Below, piece after piece: positions 7,895 through 15,293 of a DNA stretch of 64,000 bases. The notes under the pieces are model-generated. The model saw only the letters and a list, made by a program, of their open reading frames with translations. It had not been told where the DNA came from and did not search any database. Location: positions 3,038,001 through 3,102,000 of the forward strand of contig NZ_JARUND010000001.1 of NCBI RefSeq assembly GCF_036898825.1, written 5' to 3'. Source of the DNA: Streptomyces sp. B21-083. Its GTDB lineage: Bacteria; Actinomycetota; Actinomycetes; Streptomycetales; Streptomycetaceae. The position numbers and the translations under genes were made by a program. Numbering within the stretch: the first letter of the stretch is position 1; each line of letters begins with the position of its first letter.

Positions 7895-9325
7895 TCAGAT
7901 GACCGGCAGGCGGAGCTCGAACAGGGCTCCGCCTGTCGCCGTTTCACGCACGGTCAGGGTGCCGCCGTGCCGTACGGCGACGTCCCGGGCGATGGCGAGT
8001 CCGAGCCCGGCGCCCCCGTCGTCGCGACTGCGGGCGGCGTCGAGTCGTACGAACCGCTCGAACACCCGCTCCCGGTCCGCCTCGGGCACCCCCTCCCCGT
8101 CGTCGGCGACCTCGACCACGGCCCGCGCCCCCTCCCGCCGTACGGACACGGTGACCGCCGACCGGGCGTGCCGTTGCGCGTTGTCCAGCAGATTGGCGAC
8201 CAGCCGCCCCAGTTGCCCCCGGGACCCGGTCACTTCCACGGCCACTTCCACGGTGCTTACGGTGCCTGCCTCGACCGTCAGTCCTGCCCGGCCTTCCGCC
8301 TGCTCCCGGACCAGCTCCGCGAGGTCGAAGCGCGTGTCGGCGGGCCGCTCCCCCGCGTCCAGCCGGGCGAGCAGCAGCAGGTCGGCGGCGAGGCGCTGGA
8401 GCCGTACGGTGTCCTCGACCGCGCCCTCGACGTCCAGCAACTCCGGGTGTGCGGCGCCGACTTCGAGCTGGGTGCGCAGGGAGGCGATGGGGCTGCGCAG
8501 TTCGTGGGAGGCGTCGGCGACGAACCGGCGCTGGCGTTCCACGGAGGTCTCCAGGGCGGCCAGGGTCTCGTTCGTGGTCCGGGCGAGCCTGGCCACCTCG
8601 TCGTGGGTGTCCGGCACCGGGACGCGGCGGCCGAGGTCCTGCGAGGCGGTGATCGCGGCCATCTCGGCGCGGATGCCCTCGACCGGGCGCAGCGCGCGCC
8701 GGGTGACCAGCCAGGTGACGCCCGCGACGACACCGAGGAGCAGGGGGAATCCGATCAGCATGACGGTCAACGCGGTGCTGACGGCGCTCTGTTCGGCGGA
8801 GAGCGGCGCTCCCGCGTACACGGTGAGCGTGCCTCTGTCGTCGGCCTCGACGCGTACGGCGGCGAACCGGTAGTCGGCCTCGTCGCCCTCGACGGTCGCG
8901 GATCCGTCGGTGAAGGAGACGTCGTCGTCGATCTCGCCGGGCGACAGCGAGGCGTCGTCATCGTCGTCCCCGGCCCCGCTGCCGGTACGGCCTGCGTCCG
9001 CCGTCACCTGCGGGCGCACCGCCGTCACACCCGTGCCGCTGATCCGCTCCAGGTCCTCGCTGGCCGCGACCAGCCGCCGGGACGCGTCGACGACCTGGAC
9101 GGGACGGTCGTCGGCGTCGAGCGACAGCTTGTCGTACGCCGTCCCGGCCGCGAGGTCGGCGGCGACCGCCCGCGCGGTCCGCTCGGCCTGTGTACCCGCC
9201 TGGCCGCTGAGGTTGGACCACAGGGAGAGCAGTACGGCGGTCCCGGCGGCGACCAGTGCGACCGCGACGACGACGGTGGCACCGAGGGTCGCCCGGGCCC
9301 GTACGGAGCCGAGAGCGCGTCTCAC
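7895..9325 (-). CDS. Sensor histidine kinase with acidic extracytoplasmic domain
   Basis: 476 aa. TM1 at about residues 14-36, extracytoplasmic domain at about 37-183, TM2 at about 184-207, then HAMP, dimerisation and phosphoacceptor domain with H274 in ASHELRSP, and an HATPase domain (NLLDNAQRHA, DDGEGVPEADRERVFERF, GGAGLGLAIARDV). All catalytic boxes are intact. The extracytoplasmic domain contains a striking acidic run (GDDDDDASLSPGEIDDD at about 119-135), suggesting a cation or cationic-peptide signal. Its start overlaps the response-regulator gene stop by 4 bp, so the pair is one operon with the regulator first. Confidence 0.95.
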   Translation of the reverse strand: MRRALGSVRARATLGATVVVAVALVAAGTAVLLSLWSNLSGQAGTQAERTARAVAADLAAGTAYDKLSLDADDRPVQVVDASRRLVAASEDLERISGTGVTAVRPQVTADAGRTGSGAGDDDDDASLSPGEIDDDVSFTDGSATVEGDEADYRFAAVRVEADDRGTLTVYAGAPLSAEQSAVSTALTVMLIGFPLLLGVVAGVTWLVTRRALRPVEGIRAEMAAITASQDLGRRVPVPDTHDEVARLARTTNETLAALETSVERQRRFVADASHELRSPIASLRTQLEVGAAHPELLDVEGAVEDTVRLQRLAADLLLLARLDAGERPADTRFDLAELVREQAEGRAGLTVEAGTVSTVEVAVEVTGSRGQLGRLVANLLDNAQRHARSAVTVSVRREGARAVVEVADDGEGVPEADRERVFERFVRLDAARSRDDGGAGLGLAIARDVAVRHGGTLTVRETATGGALFELRLPVI

Positions 9326-9987
9326 CGCGGTACCTCCAGCCGGTAGCCGGCGCCCCGCACGGTCCGGATCAGGGGGGCGCCGAGCTTCCGGCGCAGTGTG
9401 CTGACGTAGACCTCGACGATGTTCGGGTCGCCGTCGAACGCGAAGTCCCAGACGTGCTCCAGGATCCGCCCCTTGGACACCACCTCACCGGCCCGCACGA
9501 CGAGTTGCTCCAGCACGGCGAACTCCTTCGCTGTGAGGGTGACTTCGTGCTCGCCGACATGGACGCGGTGGGCCGCGGTGTCGACCGTCAGCTCGCCGAC
9601 CACATGGACGGGCGAGGCCCCCGCCGGCCCGCTCCGGCGCAGCAGCGCCTTCACTCGGGCGACCAGGACGACGTAGGAGAAGGGCTTGGTCAGATAGTCG
9701 TCGGCGCCGGTGTCCAGGCCCTCCGCCTCGTCGTACTCGCCGTCCTTGGCGGTGAGCATGAGGATCGGTACGTCGTGTCCGGCGGCGCGCAGGGCCGCGC
9801 AGACGCGGTAACCGTTGAGGCCGGGCAGCATGATGTCGAGGATCACCAGGTCGTACGGCGTCTCGGTGGCCCGGTGCAGGCCCTCGCGGCCGTCGTGGAC
9901 GACGTCCACGGCGTATCCCTCGGCCGTCAGGCCCTTGGCGAGCGACAGGGCCAGTCGCTTCTCGTCCTCGACGATCAACAGACGCAT
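9322..9987 (-). CDS. OmpR-family response regulator
   Basis: 221 aa. The receiver domain (1-115) has acidic residues E7-D8, phosphoacceptor D51 in VILDIMLPG, Thr in MLTAKD and K101-equivalent in DDYLTKPF. The C-terminal winged helix (about 125-221) contains LTAKEFAVLEQLV and VEVYVSTLRRKLG, ending GAGYRLEVPR. Upstream gene of the operon with the acidic sensor kinase. Three CTTCAG direct repeats and one inverted copy lie between this gene and the divergent PepSY gene and are probably its operator, giving autoregulation plus control of PepSY. Confidence 0.95.
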   Translation of the reverse strand: MRLLIVEDEKRLALSLAKGLTAEGYAVDVVHDGREGLHRATETPYDLVILDIMLPGLNGYRVCAALRAAGHDVPILMLTAKDGEYDEAEGLDTGADDYLTKPFSYVVLVARVKALLRRSGPAGASPVHVVGELTVDTAAHRVHVGEHEVTLTAKEFAVLEQLVVRAGEVVSKGRILEHVWDFAFDGDPNIVEVYVSTLRRKLGAPLIRTVRGAGYRLEVPR

Positions 9988-10010
9988 GCGTACAGCGTCG
10001 CAAACGGAAG

Positions 10011-10047
10011 CTGAAGACGCCTTCAGGTGACTTCAGCCCTGCTTCAG
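10011..10047. promoter_or_regulatory. CTTCAG repeat operator between the response regulator and PepSY genes
   Basis: CTGAAG (10011-10016, inverted) is followed by CTTCAG at 10021-10026, 10031-10036 and 10042-10047. Start-to-start spacings of 10, 10 and 11 bp put all copies on one face of the helix, the usual layout for OmpR-family tandem binding sites. Position between divergent genes 9987 and 10123 supports control in both directions. Confidence 0.65.
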
Positions 10048-10122
10048 CCGCCGTCGGGCAGCTTGGTTCTCGTCATCGGAGCGAGTCGATCGCCACGAAC
10101 CGAGCAAAGAGGCAGGAACACC

Positions 10123-10761
10123 ATGACCATGAAGCGGAACACCGTCATCGCCGCCCTCACCGCCGCCGCCCTGGCCGGTGGCACCGTAGCGGCGTTCGCG
10201 GCGAACGACGCCGGGACGGCGGCGCGGCCCGGGACGGGCACGACCGTGCGGGTCGCCGCCGACCGGGACGACGACAGGGACGACCGGAGCGACGACGCCG
10301 CGGACCGTACGGCCGTTCGCGGGAGCGGTGTCTCCGCCGCCGAGGCCGTCGCCGCCGCGCTGCGGCACACCCCGGGCACCGCCGTCTCCGCCGACCTGGA
10401 GGACGACGGCGCCGACGCCGGTACGTGGAGCGTGGACGTCGTACGGGGCGACGGCACCGAGTACGACGTGAACGTCTCCGGCGCCGGGAAGGTGCTGGGC
10501 GCGCACCGCGACGACGAGGGTGACGACGACAACGACAGCGAGGACCGCGCCGAGTCGGCCGCCCTGAAGGGCGCGAAGTTCGACGCCCACGAGGCCGCCC
10601 TCGCAGCCGCCGCGAAGGGCACCGTCACCGAGGTCGACGCGGACGACGACAACGGTGCGGTGGCCTGGAACGTGGAGACGGTGAAGGCCGGTACGACGAG
10701 TGAGTGGAGGGTGGCGCTCGACACGGGCAAGATCACCCGGGTCCACTCCGACGAGGACTGA
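10123..10761 (+). CDS. Secreted PepSY domain protein, Asp-rich
   Basis: 212 aa from ATG at 10123 (MTMKRN; a second ATG at 10129 is possible). A signal peptide covers about residues 1-28, ending ...GGTVAAFAAND. Two PepSY-like repeats follow (SAAEAVAAALRHTPGTAVSADLE...YDVNVSGAGKVLG and DAHEAALAAAAKGTVTEVDAD...WRVALDTGKITRV). The linkers are extraordinarily acidic (DRDDDRDDRSDDAADR; DDEGDDDNDSEDRAE). PepSY domains often occur in secreted inhibitors or metal-related proteins. It is divergent from, and likely controlled by, the adjacent two-component system, whose sensor is also acidic. Confidence 0.88.
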   Translation: MTMKRNTVIAALTAAALAGGTVAAFAANDAGTAARPGTGTTVRVAADRDDDRDDRSDDAADRTAVRGSGVSAAEAVAAALRHTPGTAVSADLEDDGADAGTWSVDVVRGDGTEYDVNVSGAGKVLGAHRDDEGDDDNDSEDRAESAALKGAKFDAHEAALAAAAKGTVTEVDADDDNGAVAWNVETVKAGTTSEWRVALDTGKITRVHSDED

Positions 10762-10784
10762 GCAGCACTGAGAACGTTCGAGGG

Positions 10785-11999
10785 TCACTCGGAAAGCGGA
10801 CCGTAAACGGGTGGGCGGGCGGGAAAAAAGCTCGCGACCAGCACCACCACCCCGGTCAGCGCGAAGCAGACGCCCACCGGCAAGTACCCCGCAACAACCC
10901 CCGCCCCGGCGGAGCCGACCGTGCTGCCCGCGTTGGTCGCCGTGTTGACCCACGCCCCGGCCCGGACACGCGCCTCGGACGCCACCGTCTCGTCGGCGAT
11001 GAGATACGCGGTGGTGATGGCCGGGGCCACGAAGACCCCGGCCACCGTCATGGCGACCGCGAGGGTGCCGAGGCCGGGGGCGAGTCCCGCGCCGAGGAGC
11101 GCCAGGCCCAGGCCGAACGCCAGCAGGGTGAGCCGGATCCGGGCCGGCCGGCGCCACGCCACGGCCCCGTTGAGCAGCCCCCCGACGGCGCTTCCGGCGG
11201 ACAGCGCGGCCAGGACCCAGGCCGCGCTCGCCGCGCCATGGCCGTGCTGCCCGGCGAACACCACGACCAGGAGGTCGAGGGAGCCGAGGCCGAGTCCGAC
11301 ACCGGCGACGGCGCCGACCGGACCCCGGATGCGGCGAAGTACGCGTCGGCCGCCGTCTGTCCCCCGGCCGGCCGCGCGCGCCCTGGGACGCATCCCCCGT
11401 AGCGCCGGCGAGGTCACGAAACCGGCGGTGCCCGTCGCCATCAGGGCCGCCCCGACGACGATGCCGACGGCCGGCACGGTGAACCCGGCGAGGACACCGA
11501 CCAGCAACGGCCCCGACACGAACAGCAGTTCCTCGGCGACACCGTCGAGGCTGTACGCCCGCTGCAGCAGTTGCCGGTCATCGGCGAGGGTGCTCCACAC
11601 GGCCCGCATGGTCGGCCCGAGCGGCGGGACGCAGGCACCCGCGAGGAGGGTGAGGGAGCCCAGCACGACCGCGGGCGTACGGGGGCGCCAGACGGCCACC
11701 GTCAGCAGCCCGAGCGCGGTGAGATGGGCGAGCAGCAGGGGGACGAGCGCCCGGCGCGGCCCGTACCGGTCGATGAGGGCGGCCCTGGCGGGCGCCAGGA
11801 GGACGACGGTGGCGCCGAAGAGCGCCATCGCGGCGCCGGCCACGGCGTAGGAGCCGGAGGCCCGGGTCACGGCGAGCATCACGGACAGCGGGACGATGCC
11901 GTAGGACAGCCTGCCGAGCAGGGCGGTGGCGAAGGTGCGGCGGGCGTACGGGATACGCAGGACGGCGGCATAGGAAGGCCGCGCCGAGGTCGCGGACAT
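10785..11999 (-). CDS. MFS family transporter
   Basis: 404 aa from ATG at 11999, with AGAGGAAC upstream. Twelve hydrophobic segments are discernible, with the loop 2-3 motif variant ALIDRYGPRRALVP typical of major facilitator exporters and a basic central loop at about 195-220 (RGMRPRARAAGRGTDGGRRVLRR). The paired NTATNAGSTVGSAGAGVVAGYL helix late in the protein is common in Streptomyces MFS exporters of unknown substrate. Convergent with the PepSY gene 23 bp away. Substrate cannot be deduced. Confidence 0.88.
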   Translation of the reverse strand: MSATSARPSYAAVLRIPYARRTFATALLGRLSYGIVPLSVMLAVTRASGSYAVAGAAMALFGATVVLLAPARAALIDRYGPRRALVPLLLAHLTALGLLTVAVWRPRTPAVVLGSLTLLAGACVPPLGPTMRAVWSTLADDRQLLQRAYSLDGVAEELLFVSGPLLVGVLAGFTVPAVGIVVGAALMATGTAGFVTSPALRGMRPRARAAGRGTDGGRRVLRRIRGPVGAVAGVGLGLGSLDLLVVVFAGQHGHGAASAAWVLAALSAGSAVGGLLNGAVAWRRPARIRLTLLAFGLGLALLGAGLAPGLGTLAVAMTVAGVFVAPAITTAYLIADETVASEARVRAGAWVNTATNAGSTVGSAGAGVVAGYLPVGVCFALTGVVVLVASFFPARPPVYGPLSE

Positions 12000-12134
12000 G
12001 CGAAGTTCCTCTGGGAGGCGGCGCGTTGAGCGAGCGCCGTGGCAGAAAGGGACGCCGGATCACCACGTCGACCACGCCGCGTGCGCGGGCCGGTCGCGGT
12101 GGTGTGGGGCGGCACCTATGCCAAGAGGAGGAAC

Positions 12135-12185
12135 ATGCCGGTCAACGTATCAGCGTGGCCCGGGAGTCGACCACGACCACCGTGA
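12135..12185 (+). CDS. Possible 16-aa ORF with strong ribosome site (uncertain)
   Basis: ATG at 12135 is preceded by AGAGGAGGAAC and opens a 16-codon frame (MPVNVSAWPGSRPRPP) ending TGA at 12183-12185. It lies in the gap between the divergent MFS start (11999) and the 3' end of meaB. There is no downstream plus-strand gene until 14610, so a leader-peptide role is hard to assign. It may be a chance ribosome site. Confidence 0.2.
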   Translation: MPVNVSAWPGSRPRPP

Positions 12186-12220
12186 AATCCCGCCCGCTGC
12201 CTGTCTCTTCACTTCGCCGT

Positions 12221-13177
12221 TCACTTCTCCGTCAGGCCCGCGACCAGCTCGTCCGCCGCCCGGTACGGGTCCAGCTCGCCCGCCACGATCCGCTCCGCCA
12301 GGGCGCTCAGGCGCCGGTCGCCGTGGAGGTCGCCGATGCGTTCACGGAGGGTCGTGACGGCGATGGTCTCGACCTCGTGGGACGCGCGGGCGCGGCGGCG
12401 CTCGGTGAGGACGCCGTGCTCGTCCATCCACGCGCGGTGCTTCTCCAGGGCCTCCACCAGCTCGTCGACGCCCTCTTCCCTGGAGGCGACCGTCTTCACG
12501 ATCGGGGGCCGCCAGTCGCCGGGCGCCCTGGCCGCGCCGAGGCCGAGCATGTGGTTCAGCTCGCGGGCGGTGGAGTCCGCGCCGTCCCGGTCCGCCTTGT
12601 TGACGACGTACACGTCGCCGATCTCGAGGATTCCCGCCTTGGCCGCCTGGACGCCGTCGCCCATCCCCGGCGCGAGGAGTACTACGCTGGTGTCGGCCTG
12701 CGCGGCGATCTCGACCTCGGACTGGCCCACGCCCACGGTCTCGACGAGGATCACGTCGCAGCCGGCCGCGTCCAGGACGCGGATCGCCTGCGGGGCCGCC
12801 CAGGCCAGTCCGCCGAGGTGGCCGCGGGTCGCCATCGAGCGGATGTAGACGCCCGGGTCCGACGCGTGGTCCGACATCCGCACCCGGTCGCCGAGCAGCG
12901 CGCCACCGGAGAACGGCGACGACGGGTCGACGGCGAGTACGCCGACCCGCCTGCCCTGGCGCCGGTACGCGGTCACCAGCGCCGAGGTCGAGGTCGACTT
13001 GCCCACGCCCGGTGATCCCGTGAGGCCGACCACGTACGCGTTGCCCGCCAGCGGGGCCAGCGCGGCCATGACCTCGCGAAGTTGCTCGGACGCCCCCTCT
13101 ACCAGGGAGATCAGCCGGGCCACGGCCCGCGGCCGGCCTTCCCTGGCCTGCGCGACCAGCGTGGGGACGTCCTCCAT
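12221..13177 (-). CDS. meaB: Methylmalonyl-CoA mutase-associated GTPase MeaB (ArgK family)
   Basis: 318 aa from ATG at 13177 (GGAG seven bases before; a TTG one codon earlier is the alternative). P-loop GSPGVGKST at residues 55-63, switch region DPSSPFSGGALLGDRVRM, ETVGVGQSEVEIA and the guanine-specificity motif NKAD. MeaB is a G-protein chaperone that gates adenosylcobalamin delivery to methylmalonyl-CoA mutase and removes damaged cofactor. It lies 49 bp after the thiolase gene, with methylmalonyl-CoA epimerase just upstream and an adenosyltransferase 19 kb away, consistent with a propionate/methylmalonyl-CoA function. The mutase itself is not in the window. Confidence 0.95.
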   Translation of the reverse strand: MEDVPTLVAQAREGRPRAVARLISLVEGASEQLREVMAALAPLAGNAYVVGLTGSPGVGKSTSTSALVTAYRRQGRRVGVLAVDPSSPFSGGALLGDRVRMSDHASDPGVYIRSMATRGHLGGLAWAAPQAIRVLDAAGCDVILVETVGVGQSEVEIAAQADTSVVLLAPGMGDGVQAAKAGILEIGDVYVVNKADRDGADSTARELNHMLGLGAARAPGDWRPPIVKTVASREEGVDELVEALEKHRAWMDEHGVLTERRRARASHEVETIAVTTLRERIGDLHGDRRLSALAERIVAGELDPYRAADELVAGLTEK

Positions 13178-13226
13178 CAAAACTCCGTTCCGATCACAGC
13201 CGTACGGCGGGCCCGCTCGCGACCGC

Positions 13227-14429
13227 CTACGCCTTGGGTACCCGCACGATCAGCGCGTCACCCTGGCCGCCGCCCCCGCACAGGGCCGCCGCGCCGACGC
13301 CGCCGCCGCGCCGCTTCAGTTCCAGGGCCAGGTGCAGGACGAGCCGTGCGCCGGACATGCCGATCGGGTGGCCCAGGGCGATCGCGCCGCCGTTGACGTT
13401 CACCCGATCAGTGGACACCCCGAGGTCCTTGATTGACTGGACCGCGACCGCCGCGAAGGCCTCGTTGATCTCGATCAGGTCAAGATCCTCGACGCCCAGG
13501 CCCTCCTTCTTGAGGGCGTGCAGGATCGCGTTGGAGGGCTGGGACTGGAGGGAGTTGTCCGGGCCCGCCACATTGCCGTGGGCGCCGATCTCCGCGATCC
13601 ACTCCAGACCGAGTTCCTCGGCCTTCGCCCTGCTCATGACGACCACGGCCGCCGCGCCGTCCGAGATCTGTGACGACGTGCCCGCGGTGATCGTGCCGTC
13701 CTTCGTGAAGGCCGGGCGCAGCTTGCCGAGGGACTCCGTCGTCGTCTCCGCCCGGATACCCTCGTCCTGGCTGAAAACGATCGGTTCGCCCTTGCGCTGC
13801 GGGATCTCGACCGGGGTGATCTCCGCCTCGAAGACGCCGTTCTTCTGGGCCGCCGCCGCGCGCTGGTGGGAGAGGGCGCCGATCTCGTCCTGCTCGGGGC
13901 GCAGCAGGCCCAGACGGGTGTTGTGCTTCTCCGTCGACTCGCCCATGGCGATGTTCTCGAAGGCGTCGGTCAGCCCGTCGTACGCCATCGCGTCGAGCAT
14001 CTCGATCGCGCCGTACTTGAAGCCCTCACGGGACTTGGGGAGCAGGTGGGGGGCGTTCGTCATGGACTCCTGGCCGCCTGCCACGACGATGTCGAACTCG
14101 CCGGCACGGATCAGCTGGTCGGCGAGCGCGATCGCGTCCAGGCCCGAGAGACACACCTTGTTGATGGTCAGCGCCGGGACGTTCATCGGGATGCCGGCCT
14201 TGACCGCGGCCTGGCGGGCCGGGATCTGGCCCGCGCCGGCCTGGAGGACCTGGCCCATGATCACGTACTGCACCTGGTCGCCACTGATTCCCGCACGGTC
14301 GAGGGCGGCCTTGATCGCGAAGCCACCGAGGTCGGCTCCGGAGAAGGTCTTCAGCGAGCCCAGCAACCGTCCCATGGGCGTGCGCGCGCCCGCGACGATC
14401 ACCGAGGTACTGCTGTTCGTTCCTGACAT
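13227..14429 (-). CDS. Acetyl-CoA C-acetyltransferase (thiolase)
   Basis: 400 aa, standard thiolase length. Nucleophile Cys93 in NKVCLSG, His354 in [14 protein letters not shown], and acid/base Cys384 in [11 protein letters not shown] are all present, as is NEAFA. The family condenses two acetyl-CoA to acetoacetyl-CoA (biosynthetic) or runs in reverse. It lies upstream of meaB on the same strand and divergent from mce, so the three may feed the acetoacetyl-, ethylmalonyl- and methylmalonyl-CoA routes that supply extender units in streptomycetes. Confidence 0.95.
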   Translation of the reverse strand: MSGTNSSTSVIVAGARTPMGRLLGSLKTFSGADLGGFAIKAALDRAGISGDQVQYVIMGQVLQAGAGQIPARQAAVKAGIPMNVPALTINKVCLSGLDAIALADQLIRAGEFDIVVAGGQESMTNAPHLLPKSREGFKYGAIEMLDAMAYDGLTDAFENIAMGESTEKHNTRLGLLRPEQDEIGALSHQRAAAAQKNGVFEAEITPVEIPQRKGEPIVFSQDEGIRAETTTESLGKLRPAFTKDGTITAGTSSQISDGAAAVVVMSRAKAEELGLEWIAEIGAHGNVAGPDNSLQSQPSNAILHALKKEGLGVEDLDLIEINEAFAAVAVQSIKDLGVSTDRVNVNGGAIALGHPIGMSGARLVLHLALELKRRGGGVGAAALCGGGGQGDALIVRVPKA

Positions 14430-14485
14430 GAGGTGCGATCCCCTTTCAGCTGCACAGCTGAGGAGTGTGTGAACGAGTTGGGGGG

Positions 14486-14504
14486 TCTGGGGGATCCCCC
14501 CAGA
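14486..14504. repeat. G/C-rich perfect hairpin in the thiolase-mce intergenic region
   Basis: TCTGGGGG (14486-14493), loop ATC, CCCCCAGA (14497-14504). It sits 57-75 bp upstream of the thiolase start on the minus strand, i.e. in its probable leader. Similar G-run/C-run hairpins recur at 42894-42918. Confidence 0.5.
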
Positions 14505-14609
14505 TGAGGGTGCACTTGAATGTACTGAGCGGTAGCTCCTCCGTCATCGGGCCGTCGGTGTGATGGCGCGCACGTTGCGTAACCACCTCGGGCGCGCTGC
14601 ACTGACTCC

Positions 14610-15050
14610 ATGTTGACGCGAATCGACCACATCGGGATCGCCTGTTTCGACCTCGACAAGACCGTCGAGTTCTACCGGGCCACGTACGGCTTCGAGGTGT
14701 TCCACTCCGAGGTCAACGAGGAGCAGGGCGTCCGCGAGGCCATGTTGAAGATCAACGACGCCGGCGACGGCGGCGCCTCGTTCCTCCAGCTCCTGGAGCC
14801 GACCCGGGAGGACTCGGCCGTGGGCAAGTGGCTGGCCAAGAACGGGGAGGGAGTGCACCACATCGCCTTCGGTACGGCGGATGTGGACACCGAGGCCGCG
14901 GACATCCGCGAGAAGGGCGTACGCGTTCTGTACGAGGAGCCGCGGCGCGGCTCCATGGGGTCGCGGATCACCTTCCTGCACCCGAAGGATTGCCACGGAG
15001 TACTGACAGAACTGGTCACTTCGGCGGCTGTTGAGTCACCTGAGCACTGA
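14610..15050 (+). CDS. mce: Methylmalonyl-CoA epimerase
   Basis: 146 aa from ATG at 14610. VOC/glyoxalase-fold protein with metal-binding residues in RIDHIGIACFDL (His7 region), GVHHIAFGTADV and the C-terminal CHGVLTELV (Glu). This is the usual length and motif set of (2R)/(2S)-methylmalonyl-CoA epimerase, which interconverts methylmalonyl-CoA stereoisomers between propionyl-CoA carboxylase and mutase. Divergent from the thiolase-meaB genes and 243 bp upstream of scy on the same strand. Confidence 0.93.
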   Translation: MLTRIDHIGIACFDLDKTVEFYRATYGFEVFHSEVNEEQGVREAMLKINDAGDGGASFLQLLEPTREDSAVGKWLAKNGEGVHHIAFGTADVDTEAADIREKGVRVLYEEPRRGSMGSRITFLHPKDCHGVLTELVTSAAVESPEH

Positions 15051-15293
15051 CCCTCGTACATATGGGCCGGTAGGGTTGGGGACGGCCGCTGCCGTGTTGT
15101 CGGGAAGCGGCCCGGGTCCTGGTGTGTTGCGGTGCGGGATCCGAGGGCCGGGGTACAGGTTTCGGGGGGCGAGGGCGAGGGCGGGAGTCCGTGCTTCGCC
15201 GTTGATCTGACACCATTCCCCGGGAGCCCCGTTCGGCGGATGGACGTGGCTCGTTCGGAGAAGGTTGCGACCAGGGACGGATGGGACCGCGCA

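Noticed and set aside
15132..15293. Earlier start for scy
   Set aside because: The extra residues have no coiled-coil pattern, and the conserved VRGYE start is at 15294; ATG 15240 remains possible but lacks a good ribosome site.
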